From NCBI GenBank assembly GCA_017615755.1, contig JAFZZM010000016.1:1-64000 (forward strand): a stretch of DNA of 64,000 nucleotides, read 5' to 3'. Position 1 is the first letter of the stretch; every line of letters begins with the position of its first letter. The notes under the pieces are model-generated. The model searched no databases. It was not told where the DNA came from and saw nothing but the letters and a program-made list of their open reading frames with translations. The translations under genes were made by a program, and so were the position numbers. The stretch is from Clostridiales bacterium. GTDB taxonomy: Bacteria > Bacillota > Clostridia > Saccharofermentanales > Saccharofermentanaceae. Below are positions 54,619-64,000 of the stretch, one piece after another.

Positions 54619-56892
54619 ATGCTTGCTATTTTGTACTTAATCATTGCCGTTTTCTTCGGTACACAACTGATCCGGTTACTGATCCCGGATATTCGCAGAC
54701 TGTACGTGGGGGTGGCGTCTGATCAAGCAGTACTCGAGAAAGTTCCGACATCACTTTTCCTGATCCCGGCAGGTGCCCTGATCGGTATCGTAGTGATGAC
54801 TTTCACGACATATTTCCTGGCATATATCCTGTACCCGTTTATTCCGGCAGATACCGCGACCCTGCTTCCCGCCGACATCATGGCGATGTGTATCTTCACT
54901 TACCTCGGCTGTCTCTTCTGGCAGCGCTGCTTCATCCGAAACTACAGAAAGATCAAGGCCGGTGTGGAACTGAACAAGCTTTCTCCGTTCAACCGTCACC
55001 CGGGATCGATCATCTTTTTCTCCATGACCACGGTCCTGGTGATCATCGCACTTTCATTCGTATACTTCTACACCTGCCACATGCACGACGGCAAGATCTG
55101 CCTCGGTTATTCCATCTTCAGTGACTTTTCACCGCACGTGGCGATCACTTCCGGATTCGGTGTGGGATCCAATTTCCCGACACAGTATCCGCATTTTTCC
55201 GGCGACAATATCCAGTATCACTTCATGTTCTACTTCCTGACAGGTAACATGGAGGCACTGGGACTTCCGCTTATCTGGGCGATCAATATTCCGTCTTTGG
55301 TCTGCATGCTCAGCACACTGACACTTCTCGGTACGCTGGCGGTACTTCTTTCCGGACGCCGTGCAGCTTACTTCTTTGCCCCGCTTCTGGTGCTTTTCCG
55401 CAGCGGATGGAACGTCTTCCATCAGGCAGGCGAACTGAGAGATGCCGGTATGAACTGGGGTTCGGTGTTTAAGACACTTTCAGAGCAGGCATCCTGGTAT
55501 GGCTATACTTTCCGCGATGAGTGGGGCCTTTGGGCAGTCAATGTATATGCGAACCAGCGTCACCTGGCGGTCGGCGTAGGTATCGTCGTGATCTTCATCT
55601 TCCTGTTCCTGCCTCACTTCAGAAGAATGTTCCTGCATCTGACAAGAACAGAAGGCTTCACAGAGAAGTGCAAGCGTTTCTTCATCTCAAGAGAAGCATG
55701 GATCCAGAGAAAAGACGATCCGCTGAAGCCTTGGGGTTCCGTCATCCTGCTCAGCCTTGTGGCCGCAGCGATGCCGTTCTTCCACGGTTCCTGCCTGATC
55801 TCCGCATTGCTGGTGCTTTTCGGCATGGCGATCTTCTCGGAGTTCCGTCTGGGTTACGCGGTAGTGGCCGTTGTTTCCGTGATCTCCTCCGTGATCCAGG
55901 CCAACTTCTTTGCCGGCGGTGCTTCTAATGTTGCGTCATTCAAGTATTACTTCGGATTTGTTATTCCGGAGCTGGACGGTAAGAACAAGAGCGGAATCGC
56001 GACTGCGCTGAGTTATTCCGGTAAGGTCATCAGCTATCTCAATAAGATCGGATTCCTGACCGTGATCATTCCTTGCGTGCTGTTCTTCGGCCTTCTGGTC
56101 TATGAGCTCGCCAAGAAAAAGAACCCGTACCGGGCCATGATTCTGATCCCGTTCTCTTTCCCGTTGATCTTTGCTTTCTACTGTCAGGTTTCGCTGGAAG
56201 TGCTGGCTAACCACAAGTTCATCCAGGTTACCTTCATTCTTTTCGATATCCTGATCGCCGGAGTCCTGGCGAATCTTCTGGCACTGCCGGTGGCCATCAA
56301 GGAGCGCCTCCCGCAGCCAAAGAAGAAGAAAAAGAAGGATCTGGGATTGCCGAAGGTTCTGGCGCTTCCGCAGAAGGCATTCATTCCGGTACAGATCTGC
56401 AGCGCCGTTGTCTGCCTGGCTCTGACTTTTGGTCTTACTGCGACCGGCGTCAGCGAGTGGTACATCTACAAGAACCTTAACAGCAACAAGGAACAGCACT
56501 ACGTTACCCTGAATCCGGATGCCCCGATCGTTGACTGGGTCAAGAACAATACGGATGAGGACGATGTATTCCTGACACCGATGTGGTCCACCAACGACTT
56601 CTTCCTCAGCGGACGCCGCGTATACTACGGATGGCCGTATTTCGCATGGTCTGCAGGCCATGACACCGAGACGAGACAGACCAACTACCAGTGGCTGCTC
56701 TGCGGTGCAAACGGTAACATCGATGAGTTCCGCAGATACTGTGCGGAAATGAATATCAAGTATGTGATCTGCTGCCCGGATTACTATGGACCGGAGGAGA
56801 CGGACGGTTATTACAATCCTGATTTCTTCGCCGAGAATCTCAAGGAAGCAGCCCGCTTTGACGATCAGAGCATGATCATCTACAAGATCTGA
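54619..56892 (+). CDS. Large polytopic membrane protein, GT-C glycosyltransferase-like
   Basis: 757 residues with about 13-15 transmembrane helices, then a C-terminal extracytoplasmic region (about 650-757; PDAPIVDWVKNNTDEDDVFLTP, then RRYCAEMNIKYVICCPDYYGP). The first long loop after the early helices has HVAITSGFGVGSNFPTQYPHFSGDNIQYHFMFYF. Its Asp and aromatic residues recall GT-C transferases that use lipid-linked sugars, though no exact DxD is present. A cytoplasmic Pro-Lys stretch (QPKKKKKKDLG) interrupts the later helices. Assignment to GT-C is inference from topology and the soluble tail. It lies 11 bp from the flavoprotein, probably the same operon. Confidence 0.7.
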   Translation: MLAILYLIIAVFFGTQLIRLLIPDIRRLYVGVASDQAVLEKVPTSLFLIPAGALIGIVVMTFTTYFLAYILYPFIPADTATLLPADIMAMCIFTYLGCLFWQRCFIRNYRKIKAGVELNKLSPFNRHPGSIIFFSMTTVLVIIALSFVYFYTCHMHDGKICLGYSIFSDFSPHVAITSGFGVGSNFPTQYPHFSGDNIQYHFMFYFLTGNMEALGLPLIWAINIPSLVCMLSTLTLLGTLAVLLSGRRAAYFFAPLLVLFRSGWNVFHQAGELRDAGMNWGSVFKTLSEQASWYGYTFRDEWGLWAVNVYANQRHLAVGVGIVVIFIFLFLPHFRRMFLHLTRTEGFTEKCKRFFISREAWIQRKDDPLKPWGSVILLSLVAAAMPFFHGSCLISALLVLFGMAIFSEFRLGYAVVAVVSVISSVIQANFFAGGASNVASFKYYFGFVIPELDGKNKSGIATALSYSGKVISYLNKIGFLTVIIPCVLFFGLLVYELAKKKNPYRAMILIPFSFPLIFAFYCQVSLEVLANHKFIQVTFILFDILIAGVLANLLALPVAIKERLPQPKKKKKKDLGLPKVLALPQKAFIPVQICSAVVCLALTFGLTATGVSEWYIYKNLNSNKEQHYVTLNPDAPIVDWVKNNTDEDDVFLTPMWSTNDFFLSGRRVYYGWPYFAWSAGHDTETRQTNYQWLLCGANGNIDEFRRYCAEMNIKYVICCPDYYGPEETDGYYNPDFFAENLKEAARFDDQSMIIYKI

Positions 56893-56903
56893 GGATAGTA
56901 GAA

Positions 56904-58211
56904 ATGACCGGTTATGAGAAGATCTTCGATGTGATCGTGATCGGTGCAGGCCCGGCAGGACTGATGGCTGCCATTACGGCTTCCAGGGAAGGTGCTTCGG
57001 TGCTCGTTCTGGAAAAGAAGGAAGAGGCAGGCAGAAAACTGCTTCTGACAGGTCATGGACGCTGCAACATCACGAATCTCCTGATACCGGTTAATTTCAG
57101 AGAAACATTCCACGAGAATGCACGGTTTCTGACCAGTGCATTCTCTTTGTTTTCACCGGAGGACACCCGCACATTCTTTTCTGAGATCGGCGTGCCCACG
57201 CACGAAGAGGAAGACGGACGTGTCTTCCCGGATGCCCAGAAAGCACGGGTGGTGCGCGATGCCTTGGTAAAAGAACTTGCGACGTGTGGTGCCGAGCTTC
57301 TTACGGAGACACCGGTCACTTCGGTGAGAAAGAAGAACTCGGAAAATGTGTGGGAAGTAGAAACTACGAAGGGTGCTTTTGGCGCATCGGCATTGATCCT
57401 TGCTACAGGTGGGGCGACGTTCCCGGATACGGGCTCCGAAGGTGACGGATATAAATTCGCAAAGATGATGAAACATACGGTAACACCGCTTGCCCCGGCA
57501 TTGGCGCCGATCCTTCTTTCCACATGCACGGAGAATACCGCCGATCGCGGAGAAGACTGCGGTGCAGAGTTTTCTCCGGCAGGAATTACGCTGCCGGATG
57601 TCTCGGTGATGCTTCTGGTTGAAGGAAAGAAAGCCGCCGAAGCAAGGGGAGAACTCCTCTTTACCCATCAGGGTGTAAGCGGTCCTTCGGCCATGAAACT
57701 TACGAGAAAACTACCGGAAGATCCCGAGTTGTACAAGACCGGGGCGGTGACACTTAGACTGGACTTTTTGCCGGATATGCGGAGGGAACAGGCGGAAGAA
57801 CTGCTTCTTGCTGCTATGCAGGCGAATCCGAACCGGCATATGAAGCGGCTCCTGTGCGAGACGTTCCACCTAATGGAGAAGATTTCCACGATGGTCCTTC
57901 CGGAAGACCTTGTGGCGAATGCGGTGACAAAAGAAGTGCGCAAAAAGATCCTTTCGAACTTGAAGGAGAGCGTCATGACCGTAGAAAAGAGGACACCCAT
58001 GGCGGTGGCCTATGTGACCTGCGGCGGGGTGAACGTAAAGGAGATCGCTCCGAAGACCATGATGTCAAAAGTCGTTCCGGGACTGTTTTTCTGTGGTGAA
58101 GTAATGGATGTGGACGGTGCGTCCGGAGGATATAATCTCCAGTGCGCCTGGTCGACAGGCTTTGCCGCAGGAAAGGCGGCTGCGGCTTTTAGCCGAGAGG
58201 AAGCACGCTGA
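56904..58211 (+). CDS. BaiN/HI0933-like FAD-dependent oxidoreductase
   Basis: 435 residues of the HI0933/YhiN family. The FAD-binding motif is DVIVIGAGPAGLMAAITASREGASVLVLEK (about 9-38; glycine-rich loop then acidic strand end). The family hallmark KLLLTGHGRCNITN is at about 45-58. Others are LATGGATFPDTGSEGDGYKFA, FTHQGVSGPSAMKLTR, and the C-terminal GLFFCGEVMDVDGASGGYNLQCAWSTGFAAG. Physiological substrate unknown; one relative (BaiN) has been proposed in bile acid metabolism, which does not define this one. Its 3' end overlaps the convergent transporter by 23 bp. Confidence 0.92.
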   Translation: MTGYEKIFDVIVIGAGPAGLMAAITASREGASVLVLEKKEEAGRKLLLTGHGRCNITNLLIPVNFRETFHENARFLTSAFSLFSPEDTRTFFSEIGVPTHEEEDGRVFPDAQKARVVRDALVKELATCGAELLTETPVTSVRKKNSENVWEVETTKGAFGASALILATGGATFPDTGSEGDGYKFAKMMKHTVTPLAPALAPILLSTCTENTADRGEDCGAEFSPAGITLPDVSVMLLVEGKKAAEARGELLFTHQGVSGPSAMKLTRKLPEDPELYKTGAVTLRLDFLPDMRREQAEELLLAAMQANPNRHMKRLLCETFHLMEKISTMVLPEDLVANAVTKEVRKKILSNLKESVMTVEKRTPMAVAYVTCGGVNVKEIAPKTMMSKVVPGLFFCGEVMDVDGASGGYNLQCAWSTGFAAGKAAAAFSREEAR

Positions 58212-59103
58212 GCATGATGCCGCAGAAGATGATCGCGGCACAGAACAGACGATAGCCGATATCTTTTTCGTGGAAAACGAACTTACCACCAATGATCGTG
58301 ACAAAACAGCCGCTCTGTTTGATGAGCGTCATGACCGTGACGCGACTGCTGCTGATGCCGTTCGCGGCAAACAGTGCGGCGTCGCCGATGACGAACATGA
58401 GTGCCAGGATCCAGATCCAGCCGTTCTTCCAGACGGAGGACGAGATCTTCGTTCTTGTGACCAGCACATAGACGAGATAGAAAAGAAGAAGGAAAAGCAT
58501 GTACCAGAACTGAAGCTGGGCACCGCTGATGCTCTTCATGAGGATCTTGTCCATAAGGCCGGAAATGGCATTCAGAAGGCAGGAGCCGAATGCCATGAGG
58601 ATGAACTTCGTAGGATTGCCCTCGGTATCCGGGGCGGGTGCTTTTTTATCGGAATCGGAAGGATCGGAAGATTCCTCTTCTTTCTTTGCCTTGGGGCGGA
58701 AGATACGGAACTTTAGAGCCAGAAGACCCAGGGCGACGAGCGCCAGGCCGAGGATCTGGTTGTATTTCAGAACTTCGTGAAGGACGAAGACGCCGAGGAG
58801 TGTGGCCAGCAGGACGCGGGAAAGGTCCAGGATGCCGTAAAGGCTTACCGGCAGGTGTTTCAGCGCGCGGAAACTCAGGATCCAGGCCAGAAAGATAACG
58901 AAGGATTTGATGGCGATCAGGCCGTAGTATTCAGGGGAAAGGCCGAAAGCGTGCGGTGCGCGCGGGATGACCATGATGGTGCCGATGAGGGTATAGATCA
59001 GGAGGACCTCCATGACGGAGTTCTTGTTCATGGCCTTTTTCTTGGCGATCTCTCTGCCACCCTTTAAAAGCCCGTATACCAATGTCAGAAGGATCCAGAC
59101 CAT
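58189..59103 (-). CDS. EamA/DMT-superfamily transporter
   Basis: 304 residues, about ten transmembrane helices in two halves separated by a charged linker (about 145-175, FRPKAKKEEESSDPSDSDKKAP). The start is the ATG at 59103 (AAAGGACG upstream). Conserved bits are FRALKHLPVSLYGILDLSRVLLATLLGVFVLHE in the first half and SRVTVMTLIKQSGCFVTIIGGKFVFHEKDIGYRLF in the second, which are the paired EamA signatures. Substrate unknown. The 305-bp gap to the next gene is AT-rich; I see no further gene in it. Confidence 0.88.
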   Translation of the reverse strand: MVWILLTLVYGLLKGGREIAKKKAMNKNSVMEVLLIYTLIGTIMVIPRAPHAFGLSPEYYGLIAIKSFVIFLAWILSFRALKHLPVSLYGILDLSRVLLATLLGVFVLHEVLKYNQILGLALVALGLLALKFRIFRPKAKKEEESSDPSDSDKKAPAPDTEGNPTKFILMAFGSCLLNAISGLMDKILMKSISGAQLQFWYMLFLLLFYLVYVLVTRTKISSSVWKNGWIWILALMFVIGDAALFAANGISSSRVTVMTLIKQSGCFVTIIGGKFVFHEKDIGYRLFCAAIIFCGIMLSVLPLG

Positions 59104-59408
59104 CTTTACGTCCTTTCTATTTTCAAACAAAACCTTAGAAATGATAGTACAGCACAAGTGCTTTTGTAAATGGAAAAGCATTCGGCAAAGTGACTAAAGA
59201 GTAATGCATACCAAGGGCAATACTAATAGAATACAAACGGACAGACAAACAAGGTTTTGGGTCGAGAATGTCGAAATTTATTGATTTTTGGCCTTGCTTT
59301 TGTCGTTTTTTTGTTCTTTGACACATTTTTTGTGCAGGTTTTAGGTATCGAACAAAAGATGTTTGTGATACTATATACAATTATGAAAGGCAGATTACGG
59401 AGAGGACT

Positions 59409-61340
59409 ATGAAGAAACCCGAGAACGTACGCTATGAGAATCAGTTTTACAGACCACACCGTGTAAGTAACAACACGGGGATCTATGTTCTGTTTATTGT
59501 CACGGTGCTGCTGGTTGCCTCGACGATCATTCTTGCCGTTGTGACACTTACCAAGAAAGACGATGATATTTCTGCAAGTAAAGTTACGAACGCAACTTCT
59601 GAAGGTGTGGTCGTGACCAATTCGGACGGGGAAACGGTCGTTTCCGATCCGAGCAGTATCGTAGTTGCGACACCGACAACACCGCCGGTGGAATCGATCA
59701 GCACAAATCAGAACCCGGTCCTTTACCCGGCGACGGCTAAGATGGATGCCCAGCCCGGAACCCCGGTCGCAGAGTATTCCCCTTCTTCCCGTGGTGCAAG
59801 CCAGGATGTATATAAGGGAGACAATAAGATCACTTCCTATCAGCGTGAATCGGAGATCCATATGGGTGATCCGCTCTTCTATCAGAACATTCAGGGTATC
59901 CTGACTTTCCGCGGTAATAATTTCCGTAACTGTGCTTCCTGGGGAACGGTCGATATCGATCCTACCAAGGCAGAAGATCAGCACTTCAAGCTGGCATGGG
60001 AATTTAAAGAGATGCAGTGGAAGTCCACTCCGCTTTCTTCGAGCTGGAGCTGGGTAGGTGCCGGTTGGACAGGCCAGCCTCTGGCTGTCAGATGGGATTA
60101 TGAGATCCAGCAGCTGATGAACATGGTGCCGGAGAAGCGTACGAAGCAGAACCTGACCGAGGTCATCCTCGCATCTCAGGACGGACATGTATATTTCCTG
60201 GATCTGGACGATGGACAGAAAACAAGAGAACCGATCAATGTCGGCGCGACCATTAAGGGTACGCCTGCTGTAGATCCTCGCGGCTATCCGATGCTCTATG
60301 TCGGACAGGGCGACGATAACGGAAGTGAGAGAGGCAAGATCGGTTATCGTATCTATAACCTTTTGAACGGTGAAGAGATGCTGTATCAGCCGGGTCTCGA
60401 TCCGCGTGCCCACAGAACGACATGGGGCGCCTGCGACTCTTCTCCGATCATTGATGCCGAGTCGGATACATTGATCTATCCGAGTGAGAACGGCATGATC
60501 TACACAGTAAAACTGAACACCCAGTTCAATCCTCGTTCCGGTGTTCTGACGATCTCTCCGGAGACGATCGCATACCGCTACATCTTTGATGGTGTTTCCG
60601 GTAAGCAGCTCGGTATCGAGAGCTCCATGGCGATCTACGATCACTACGGTTGGTGCACGGACAATGCAGGTAACCTGATCTGCCTTGATCTGAATACACT
60701 GCAGCTTGTATGGTCGAAGAGACTGGACGATGACTCGGACGTTACACCGGTCCTCGAAGAAGAGAACGGTCACATCTATCTCTACACAGGTACGGAAGTA
60801 GACTGGCAGAGACAGAGCGAAGGTGCACTTGACTATCAGGGCGCGGCTTTCACATATAAATTCGATGCGATGACAGGCGAGATCGTATGGCAGACATCAC
60901 AGAGCTGCTATACACATAACGGAGCAAGTTCCAGTGACGACATCAACGGTGGTATGCTGGGCACACCGATCTCCGGTAAGAAATCGATCTCCAATCTGGT
61001 GATCTTCTCGTATTGTATGACAAAGAATGTTTCCTATGGTAATGCACTGGTGGCTTACGATAAGACCACAGGTACGGAAGTATGGAGATATGACTGGAAT
61101 ACATACACATGGAGTTCTCCGGTGGATATATATGACAAGGACGGCAATGCGTATATCGTAGTATTTGACAGCCAGGGACAGGGCCATCTTGTTGATGGAC
61201 AGACCGGCAAGCGTATCGGATTGATCCAGGGGTTGAGACAGGATCAGCTTGGTAATTTCGAAGCATCACCGATCGTTGTAGATGATATGATCGTAATTGC
61301 GCAGCGCTCTCCGGCGATTTATGGGGTGAAGGTATCTTGA
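59409..61340 (+). CDS. Membrane-anchored PQQ-type beta-propeller protein
   Basis: 643 residues with one N-terminal transmembrane helix (about 22-45) and a Ser/Thr/Pro spacer (to about 130). Repeats of PQQ/quinoprotein-like propeller blades follow (e.g. VILASQDGHVYFLDLDDGQK, GAAFTYKFDAMTGEIVWQT, ALVAYDKTTGTEVWRYDW, YIVVFDSQGQGHLVDGQTGKRIG). NFRNCASWGTVDIDPTKAEDQHFKLAWEF marks the propeller start. No catalytic PQQ-dehydrogenase residues are evident, so an extracytoplasmic binding or scaffolding role is more likely. The gene overlaps the next open frame at its stop (TTGA). Confidence 0.82.
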   Translation: MKKPENVRYENQFYRPHRVSNNTGIYVLFIVTVLLVASTIILAVVTLTKKDDDISASKVTNATSEGVVVTNSDGETVVSDPSSIVVATPTTPPVESISTNQNPVLYPATAKMDAQPGTPVAEYSPSSRGASQDVYKGDNKITSYQRESEIHMGDPLFYQNIQGILTFRGNNFRNCASWGTVDIDPTKAEDQHFKLAWEFKEMQWKSTPLSSSWSWVGAGWTGQPLAVRWDYEIQQLMNMVPEKRTKQNLTEVILASQDGHVYFLDLDDGQKTREPINVGATIKGTPAVDPRGYPMLYVGQGDDNGSERGKIGYRIYNLLNGEEMLYQPGLDPRAHRTTWGACDSSPIIDAESDTLIYPSENGMIYTVKLNTQFNPRSGVLTISPETIAYRYIFDGVSGKQLGIESSMAIYDHYGWCTDNAGNLICLDLNTLQLVWSKRLDDDSDVTPVLEEENGHIYLYTGTEVDWQRQSEGALDYQGAAFTYKFDAMTGEIVWQTSQSCYTHNGASSSDDINGGMLGTPISGKKSISNLVIFSYCMTKNVSYGNALVAYDKTTGTEVWRYDWNTYTWSSPVDIYDKDGNAYIVVFDSQGQGHLVDGQTGKRIGLIQGLRQDQLGNFEASPIVVDDMIVIAQRSPAIYGVKVS

Positions 61341-61387
61341 GTAAGTCGGTTTTACATGATGTGGTATGGATTAGTGAGGCATTATCG

Positions 61388-61804
61388 ATGAGTGATTCGA
61401 AGCACGATTATAACGATATCGTTTCTATCGAGACAGAACTTTCCGGATACAGGAGAGGAAGCCTTAAGGCGATGCTGGATCTTGGCGCCGGGCGGTTGGC
61501 CTGGACCGATACGCACATGTGGAACAACGACTTTGTACGTGCTCTTTCTGCGGAAGCAGTAGCGAATATCCGTAAGAAACTCCCGGCAACGGAGCTTCTT
61601 TCCTGGGCAGCAGATTATGCCAGCGGTGTCGGTAACCTTATGGGTTCCATGACGGGGTCTTTCCCGCAGGACTGGTCCGTGATCATCCGCTTCTCGGATG
61701 GCGAATCCCTGAAGGCCTGTGGTGTAAGCAGTTTCCCGAAGCAGTGGGGAGCCTACAGACAGGTTATCGAAGAGGTGGCAAAGACTTCTTTCCGTCTCCG
61801 TTAA
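61388..61804 (+). CDS. Hypothetical protein
   Basis: 138 residues from the ATG at 61388 (GTGAGG nine bases upstream). An in-frame TTG at 61337, overlapping the previous stop, would add 17 residues. Soluble, mixed alpha/beta by eye; no recognisable motif. SVIIRFSDGESLKACGVSSFPKQWGAY looks like a strand-turn-helix edge. Probably co-transcribed with the propeller protein. Function unknown. Confidence 0.65.
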   Translation: MSDSKHDYNDIVSIETELSGYRRGSLKAMLDLGAGRLAWTDTHMWNNDFVRALSAEAVANIRKKLPATELLSWAADYASGVGNLMGSMTGSFPQDWSVIIRFSDGESLKACGVSSFPKQWGAYRQVIEEVAKTSFRLR

Positions 61805-61872
61805 AAGGGTGACGAAATCCTTCTTTTTTGATACAATAAACAAAGACTATTTTTCTTGAAAGGGAACGAAAA

Positions 61873-62475
61873 GTGGATTATCTGGAAGGATTATTACTTG
61901 GACGCTTGTGGAGCGATACCGACTTTGAAAACAGACGTCATACTTCACTTTTTATCCTTTACGGTATTTTTGTTGATCTTCTGGTGGTCTACAATTACCT
62001 GACCGGTGCTTTTAACGGCTGGATCACAGGTAATTTCCTGACGAAGATCATTATTTTTGTGGTTTTGTTTTTCCTTTGCCCGGCGATCTGCTTCGGGTAT
62101 TACCGAATGCCCATTTGGGGCAAGATTCCTGTATTACTGGTGCAGCTTACCAAGGTGGGCGCACTGACTTTATTGATCACAGCGTGGGCACGTCCGAAGT
62201 TATCGGTTTCTTTCGGCGATCTTCAGGACTTCCTCATTTCATATCTGAATAAGACACTTGAGCAGTTTACTGCGAAATACGTAGATACGGCAGGTACTTT
62301 TGCTACCGTACTGGGTGTTATCTCCGGCGGTGTGTATATTGTTGTCGTAGTTGTTCTCATCGTATGTGCTGCTATCCTGATCCCGGGAATCGTATTCTGT
62401 GTCGCACGCTTTTTACAGTACTGGTATGACAAACTCGTCAGTATGCTGGTCCTTTCCGACTTTACTGACAAGTGA
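61873..62475 (+). CDS. Hypothetical multi-pass membrane protein
   Basis: GTG start with AAAGGGAACG upstream. 200 residues, about four transmembrane helices (about 25-45, 52-75, 80-105 and 155-185; the last is Val/Ile-rich, GGVYIVVVVVLIVCAAILIPGI). No catalytic or transporter signature seen. It precedes the nucleoside kinase by 22 bp, so possibly one operon. Function unknown. Confidence 0.68.
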   Translation: MDYLEGLLLGRLWSDTDFENRRHTSLFILYGIFVDLLVVYNYLTGAFNGWITGNFLTKIIIFVVLFFLCPAICFGYYRMPIWGKIPVLLVQLTKVGALTLLITAWARPKLSVSFGDLQDFLISYLNKTLEQFTAKYVDTAGTFATVLGVISGGVYIVVVVVLIVCAAILIPGIVFCVARFLQYWYDKLVSMLVLSDFTDK

Positions 62476-62497
62476 TGAAAGTATAGGAGAAGAGATT

Positions 62498-63517
62498 ATG
62501 GCGAACCTATCAGATAAGATCCGGGTCTCGATCGATGATCTGGAAGATATGCTGGGAGTCTTCGGACTTCCGGAGTTTATAAAGAAAGCAGAATCAAGAT
62601 TTGTCCGTCAGACGGCGGAGATCGCAAGAGAAGTATGTGCCCGTCCGAAGGTTAAAGTGGTATTCGTTTCCGGCCCGACTTCTTCCGGTAAGACGACATT
62701 TACCGACCGTCTGGTTTCGGAACTGCAGCGTCATGGCAGAAAAGCCAGCCGCTTGTCCCTGGATGACTATTACGATACCCGTGCTCTTTCCTTCGATTAT
62801 GAGGGAAGACCGGACTTTGAGAGCGTGGAAACACTGGATATGCGCTTGGCCAGCATTGACCTTGCGAAACTGGTAAGCGGTGACGAAGTAGTCCCGCCTA
62901 CGTTTGACTTCCTCGTCCGTCAGCGTGTCGAGTCGAAGAAGCCACCGGTATGCATCGGCAAGGACGGCATTGTTGTCGTTGAAGGTCTGCATGGCCTCTG
63001 TGACATCACGACAGGCAGCTTCGATAAAGAGCAGTATATGGGCATTTTTATCATGCCGTATGCTTCCGTTATGTCCGACAGAAGACTTCTGGACAGCGAC
63101 GATCTGCGTATGCTGCGCCGTATCGTGAGAGATGTGCGCCACAGAGGTGCTCACGCGCTGACCACGATCGACTACTGGCCGATGATCGAAAATTCCGAGC
63201 AGAATTACTACAGAGATTACCTGACCAAGGCAGACTATCACGTCAATTCTTTCCTGGCTTACGAGCCGCTTGTGATCGCTGCAATGGCGAAGCATGACAT
63301 TGAAGAAGCACTCTCTGCTTACGAGCAGGGACTTCTGGCACCGTCTGTCTTTATGGAGAGATCGAATCCGCCGAAGGATTTTGCCAATATCGAGAAGGCG
63401 GTGGCAAAAGCACGCATGCTTCAGTCCTGGCTGAGCCAGATCCCGCAGGCGAAGGAAACGTTCGTACCGAGAACATCGATCCTTAACGAATTCCTTTGCA
63501 TGGATGAGGAGGATTGA
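62498..63517 (+). CDS. Uridine kinase/phosphoribulokinase-family P-loop kinase
   Basis: 339 residues. P-loop [19 protein letters not shown] (about 55-73). SLDDYYDTR follows at about 90 (the Asp-Tyr pair typical of uridine kinases), then [10 protein letters not shown] (about 140) and [11 protein letters not shown] (Walker-B-like). The C-terminal helical part ending [20 protein letters not shown] is typical of the Firmicutes group annotated as nucleoside kinase. The N-terminal TGS-like domain of the longer members is absent or reduced. Start at 62498 with AGGAG. Substrate not determinable by eye. Confidence 0.85.
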   Translation: MANLSDKIRVSIDDLEDMLGVFGLPEFIKKAESRFVRQTAEIAREVCARPKVKVVFVSGPTSSGKTTFTDRLVSELQRHGRKASRLSLDDYYDTRALSFDYEGRPDFESVETLDMRLASIDLAKLVSGDEVVPPTFDFLVRQRVESKKPPVCIGKDGIVVVEGLHGLCDITTGSFDKEQYMGIFIMPYASVMSDRRLLDSDDLRMLRRIVRDVRHRGAHALTTIDYWPMIENSEQNYYRDYLTKADYHVNSFLAYEPLVIAAMAKHDIEEALSAYEQGLLAPSVFMERSNPPKDFANIEKAVAKARMLQSWLSQIPQAKETFVPRTSILNEFLCMDEED

Positions 63518-63522
63518 TCACT

Positions 63523-64000
63523 ATGCCTATCCGTATTCCGAATAATCTGCCGGCTACCGGCATCTTAGAGAAAGAACGCATCTTTGTTATGACGGAGGAG
63601 CGGGCCTATAACCAGGATATCCGACCTCTGCATCTTCTGATACTGAACCTGATGCCGAATAAGATCGCGACAGAGACACAGCTTCTCCGTGCACTCTCGA
63701 ATTCCCCTCTGCAGGTGAATATCGACCTTCTTTATACGGCATCTTACCATCCGAAGCATACGGCGACCGAGCATCTGGTAAAGTTCTACGAGACTTTTGC
63801 AGACGTAAAAGACCGCTTTTACGACGGCATGATCATCACCGGCGCGCCGGTAGAACTCATGGACTTCGAAGAAGTCGCTTATTGGAAGGAACTCTGCGAG
63901 ATCATGGACTGGAGCAAGACTCATGTCTACAGTACCCTGCATATCTGCTGGGGCGCACAGGCCGGTCTTTACCACCACTATGGTATTCCGAAGTACAATC
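63523..64000 (+). CDS. metA: Homoserine O-acetyltransferase MetA (5' part, truncated by window end)
   Basis: Activates homoserine for methionine synthesis. The visible 159 residues match the MetA N-terminus: [46 protein letters not shown], and the nucleophile Cys142 in HICWGAQAG. Residue 111 is Glu (GAPVE). In characterised MetA proteins Glu111 goes with acetyl-CoA and Gly111 with succinyl-CoA, so O-acetylhomoserine is the predicted product. The start is 5 bp after the kinase stop, with GAGGAGG inside the kinase end. The 3' part lies outside the window. Confidence 0.95.
   Translation, partial: MPIRIPNNLPATGILEKERIFVMTEERAYNQDIRPLHLLILNLMPNKIATETQLLRALSNSPLQVNIDLLYTASYHPKHTATEHLVKFYETFADVKDRFYDGMIITGAPVELMDFEEVAYWKELCEIMDWSKTHVYSTLHICWGAQAGLYHHYGIPKYN

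Overview
The window is a dense, roughly 50% GC chromosomal segment of a low-to-mid GC Gram-positive anaerobe, most likely a member of the Clostridia (Lachnospiraceae/Oscillospiraceae-like). Support comes from the ctsR-mcsA-mcsB-clpC operon with CtsR boxes, a Firmicutes-type rpoB-rpoC pair, AGGAGG ribosome binding sites, many lipoproteins with Thr/Glu- or Pro/Thr-rich wall-spanning linkers, a thioredoxin lipoprotein / CXXC peptide / polyferredoxin trio, and a clostridial polyamine cluster. No rRNA, tRNA, CRISPR-Cas, prophage or insertion sequence was recognised.

Layout. 1-833: 5' part of glutamate dehydrogenase (minus). 1281-3399: two paralogous secreted proteins of unknown function. 3405-11505: minus-strand polyamine block encoding SAM decarboxylase and arginine decarboxylase, then spermidine synthase, agmatinase, carboxynorspermidine dehydrogenase and carboxynorspermidine decarboxylase. 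A gene with PD-(D/E)XK nuclease-like motifs (8233-9033) and a strictly periodic 53-bp array of inverted half-sites (7917-8218) are wedged into the middle of this block. 11956-17301: cysK, a lipoprotein, maf, nadC and nadB. 17559-22471: manA, a membrane protein with a Thr-Lys-Arg-Ile repeat tail, a hemolysin III family protein, and a SurA/PrsA-like membrane-anchored protein. 22545-30151: rpoB and rpoC with their own promoter and an intrinsic terminator in the leader. 30375-33336: two paralogous SH3/NlpC-P60 wall hydrolases. 33443-38906: a GlsB-type membrane protein and the CtsR stress operon. 38992-40270: an SOS-type promoter driving a DUF4130 DNA-metabolism gene, followed by a second array (five 34-bp palindromic-ended units every 63-64 bp). 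40462-50860: lipoprotein, MATE exporter, shikimate kinase, zinc-site ArsR regulator, DUF4214 amidase, MnmM, a small membrane protein, an XRE regulator, a metallophosphoesterase and an HD-GYP protein. 51106-54411: redox trio, two more stray copies of the 34-bp element, a CsoR-like operator dyad with no gene beside it, and ddl. 54619-64000: large membrane protein, BaiN-like flavoprotein, DMT transporter, PQQ-type beta-propeller protein, two unknown genes, a P-loop nucleoside kinase and the start of metA.

How it works together. The polyamine block encodes arginine to agmatine to putrescine, and then both known bacterial routes to spermidine. The CtsR, SOS and rpoBC regulatory sites are legible. 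The most unusual content is the pair of helically phased arrays of inverted half-sites. Their half-sites are conserved as sequence while base pairing between arms is not, which points to DNA-binding sites rather than RNA hairpins. I do not recognise either array as a named element.
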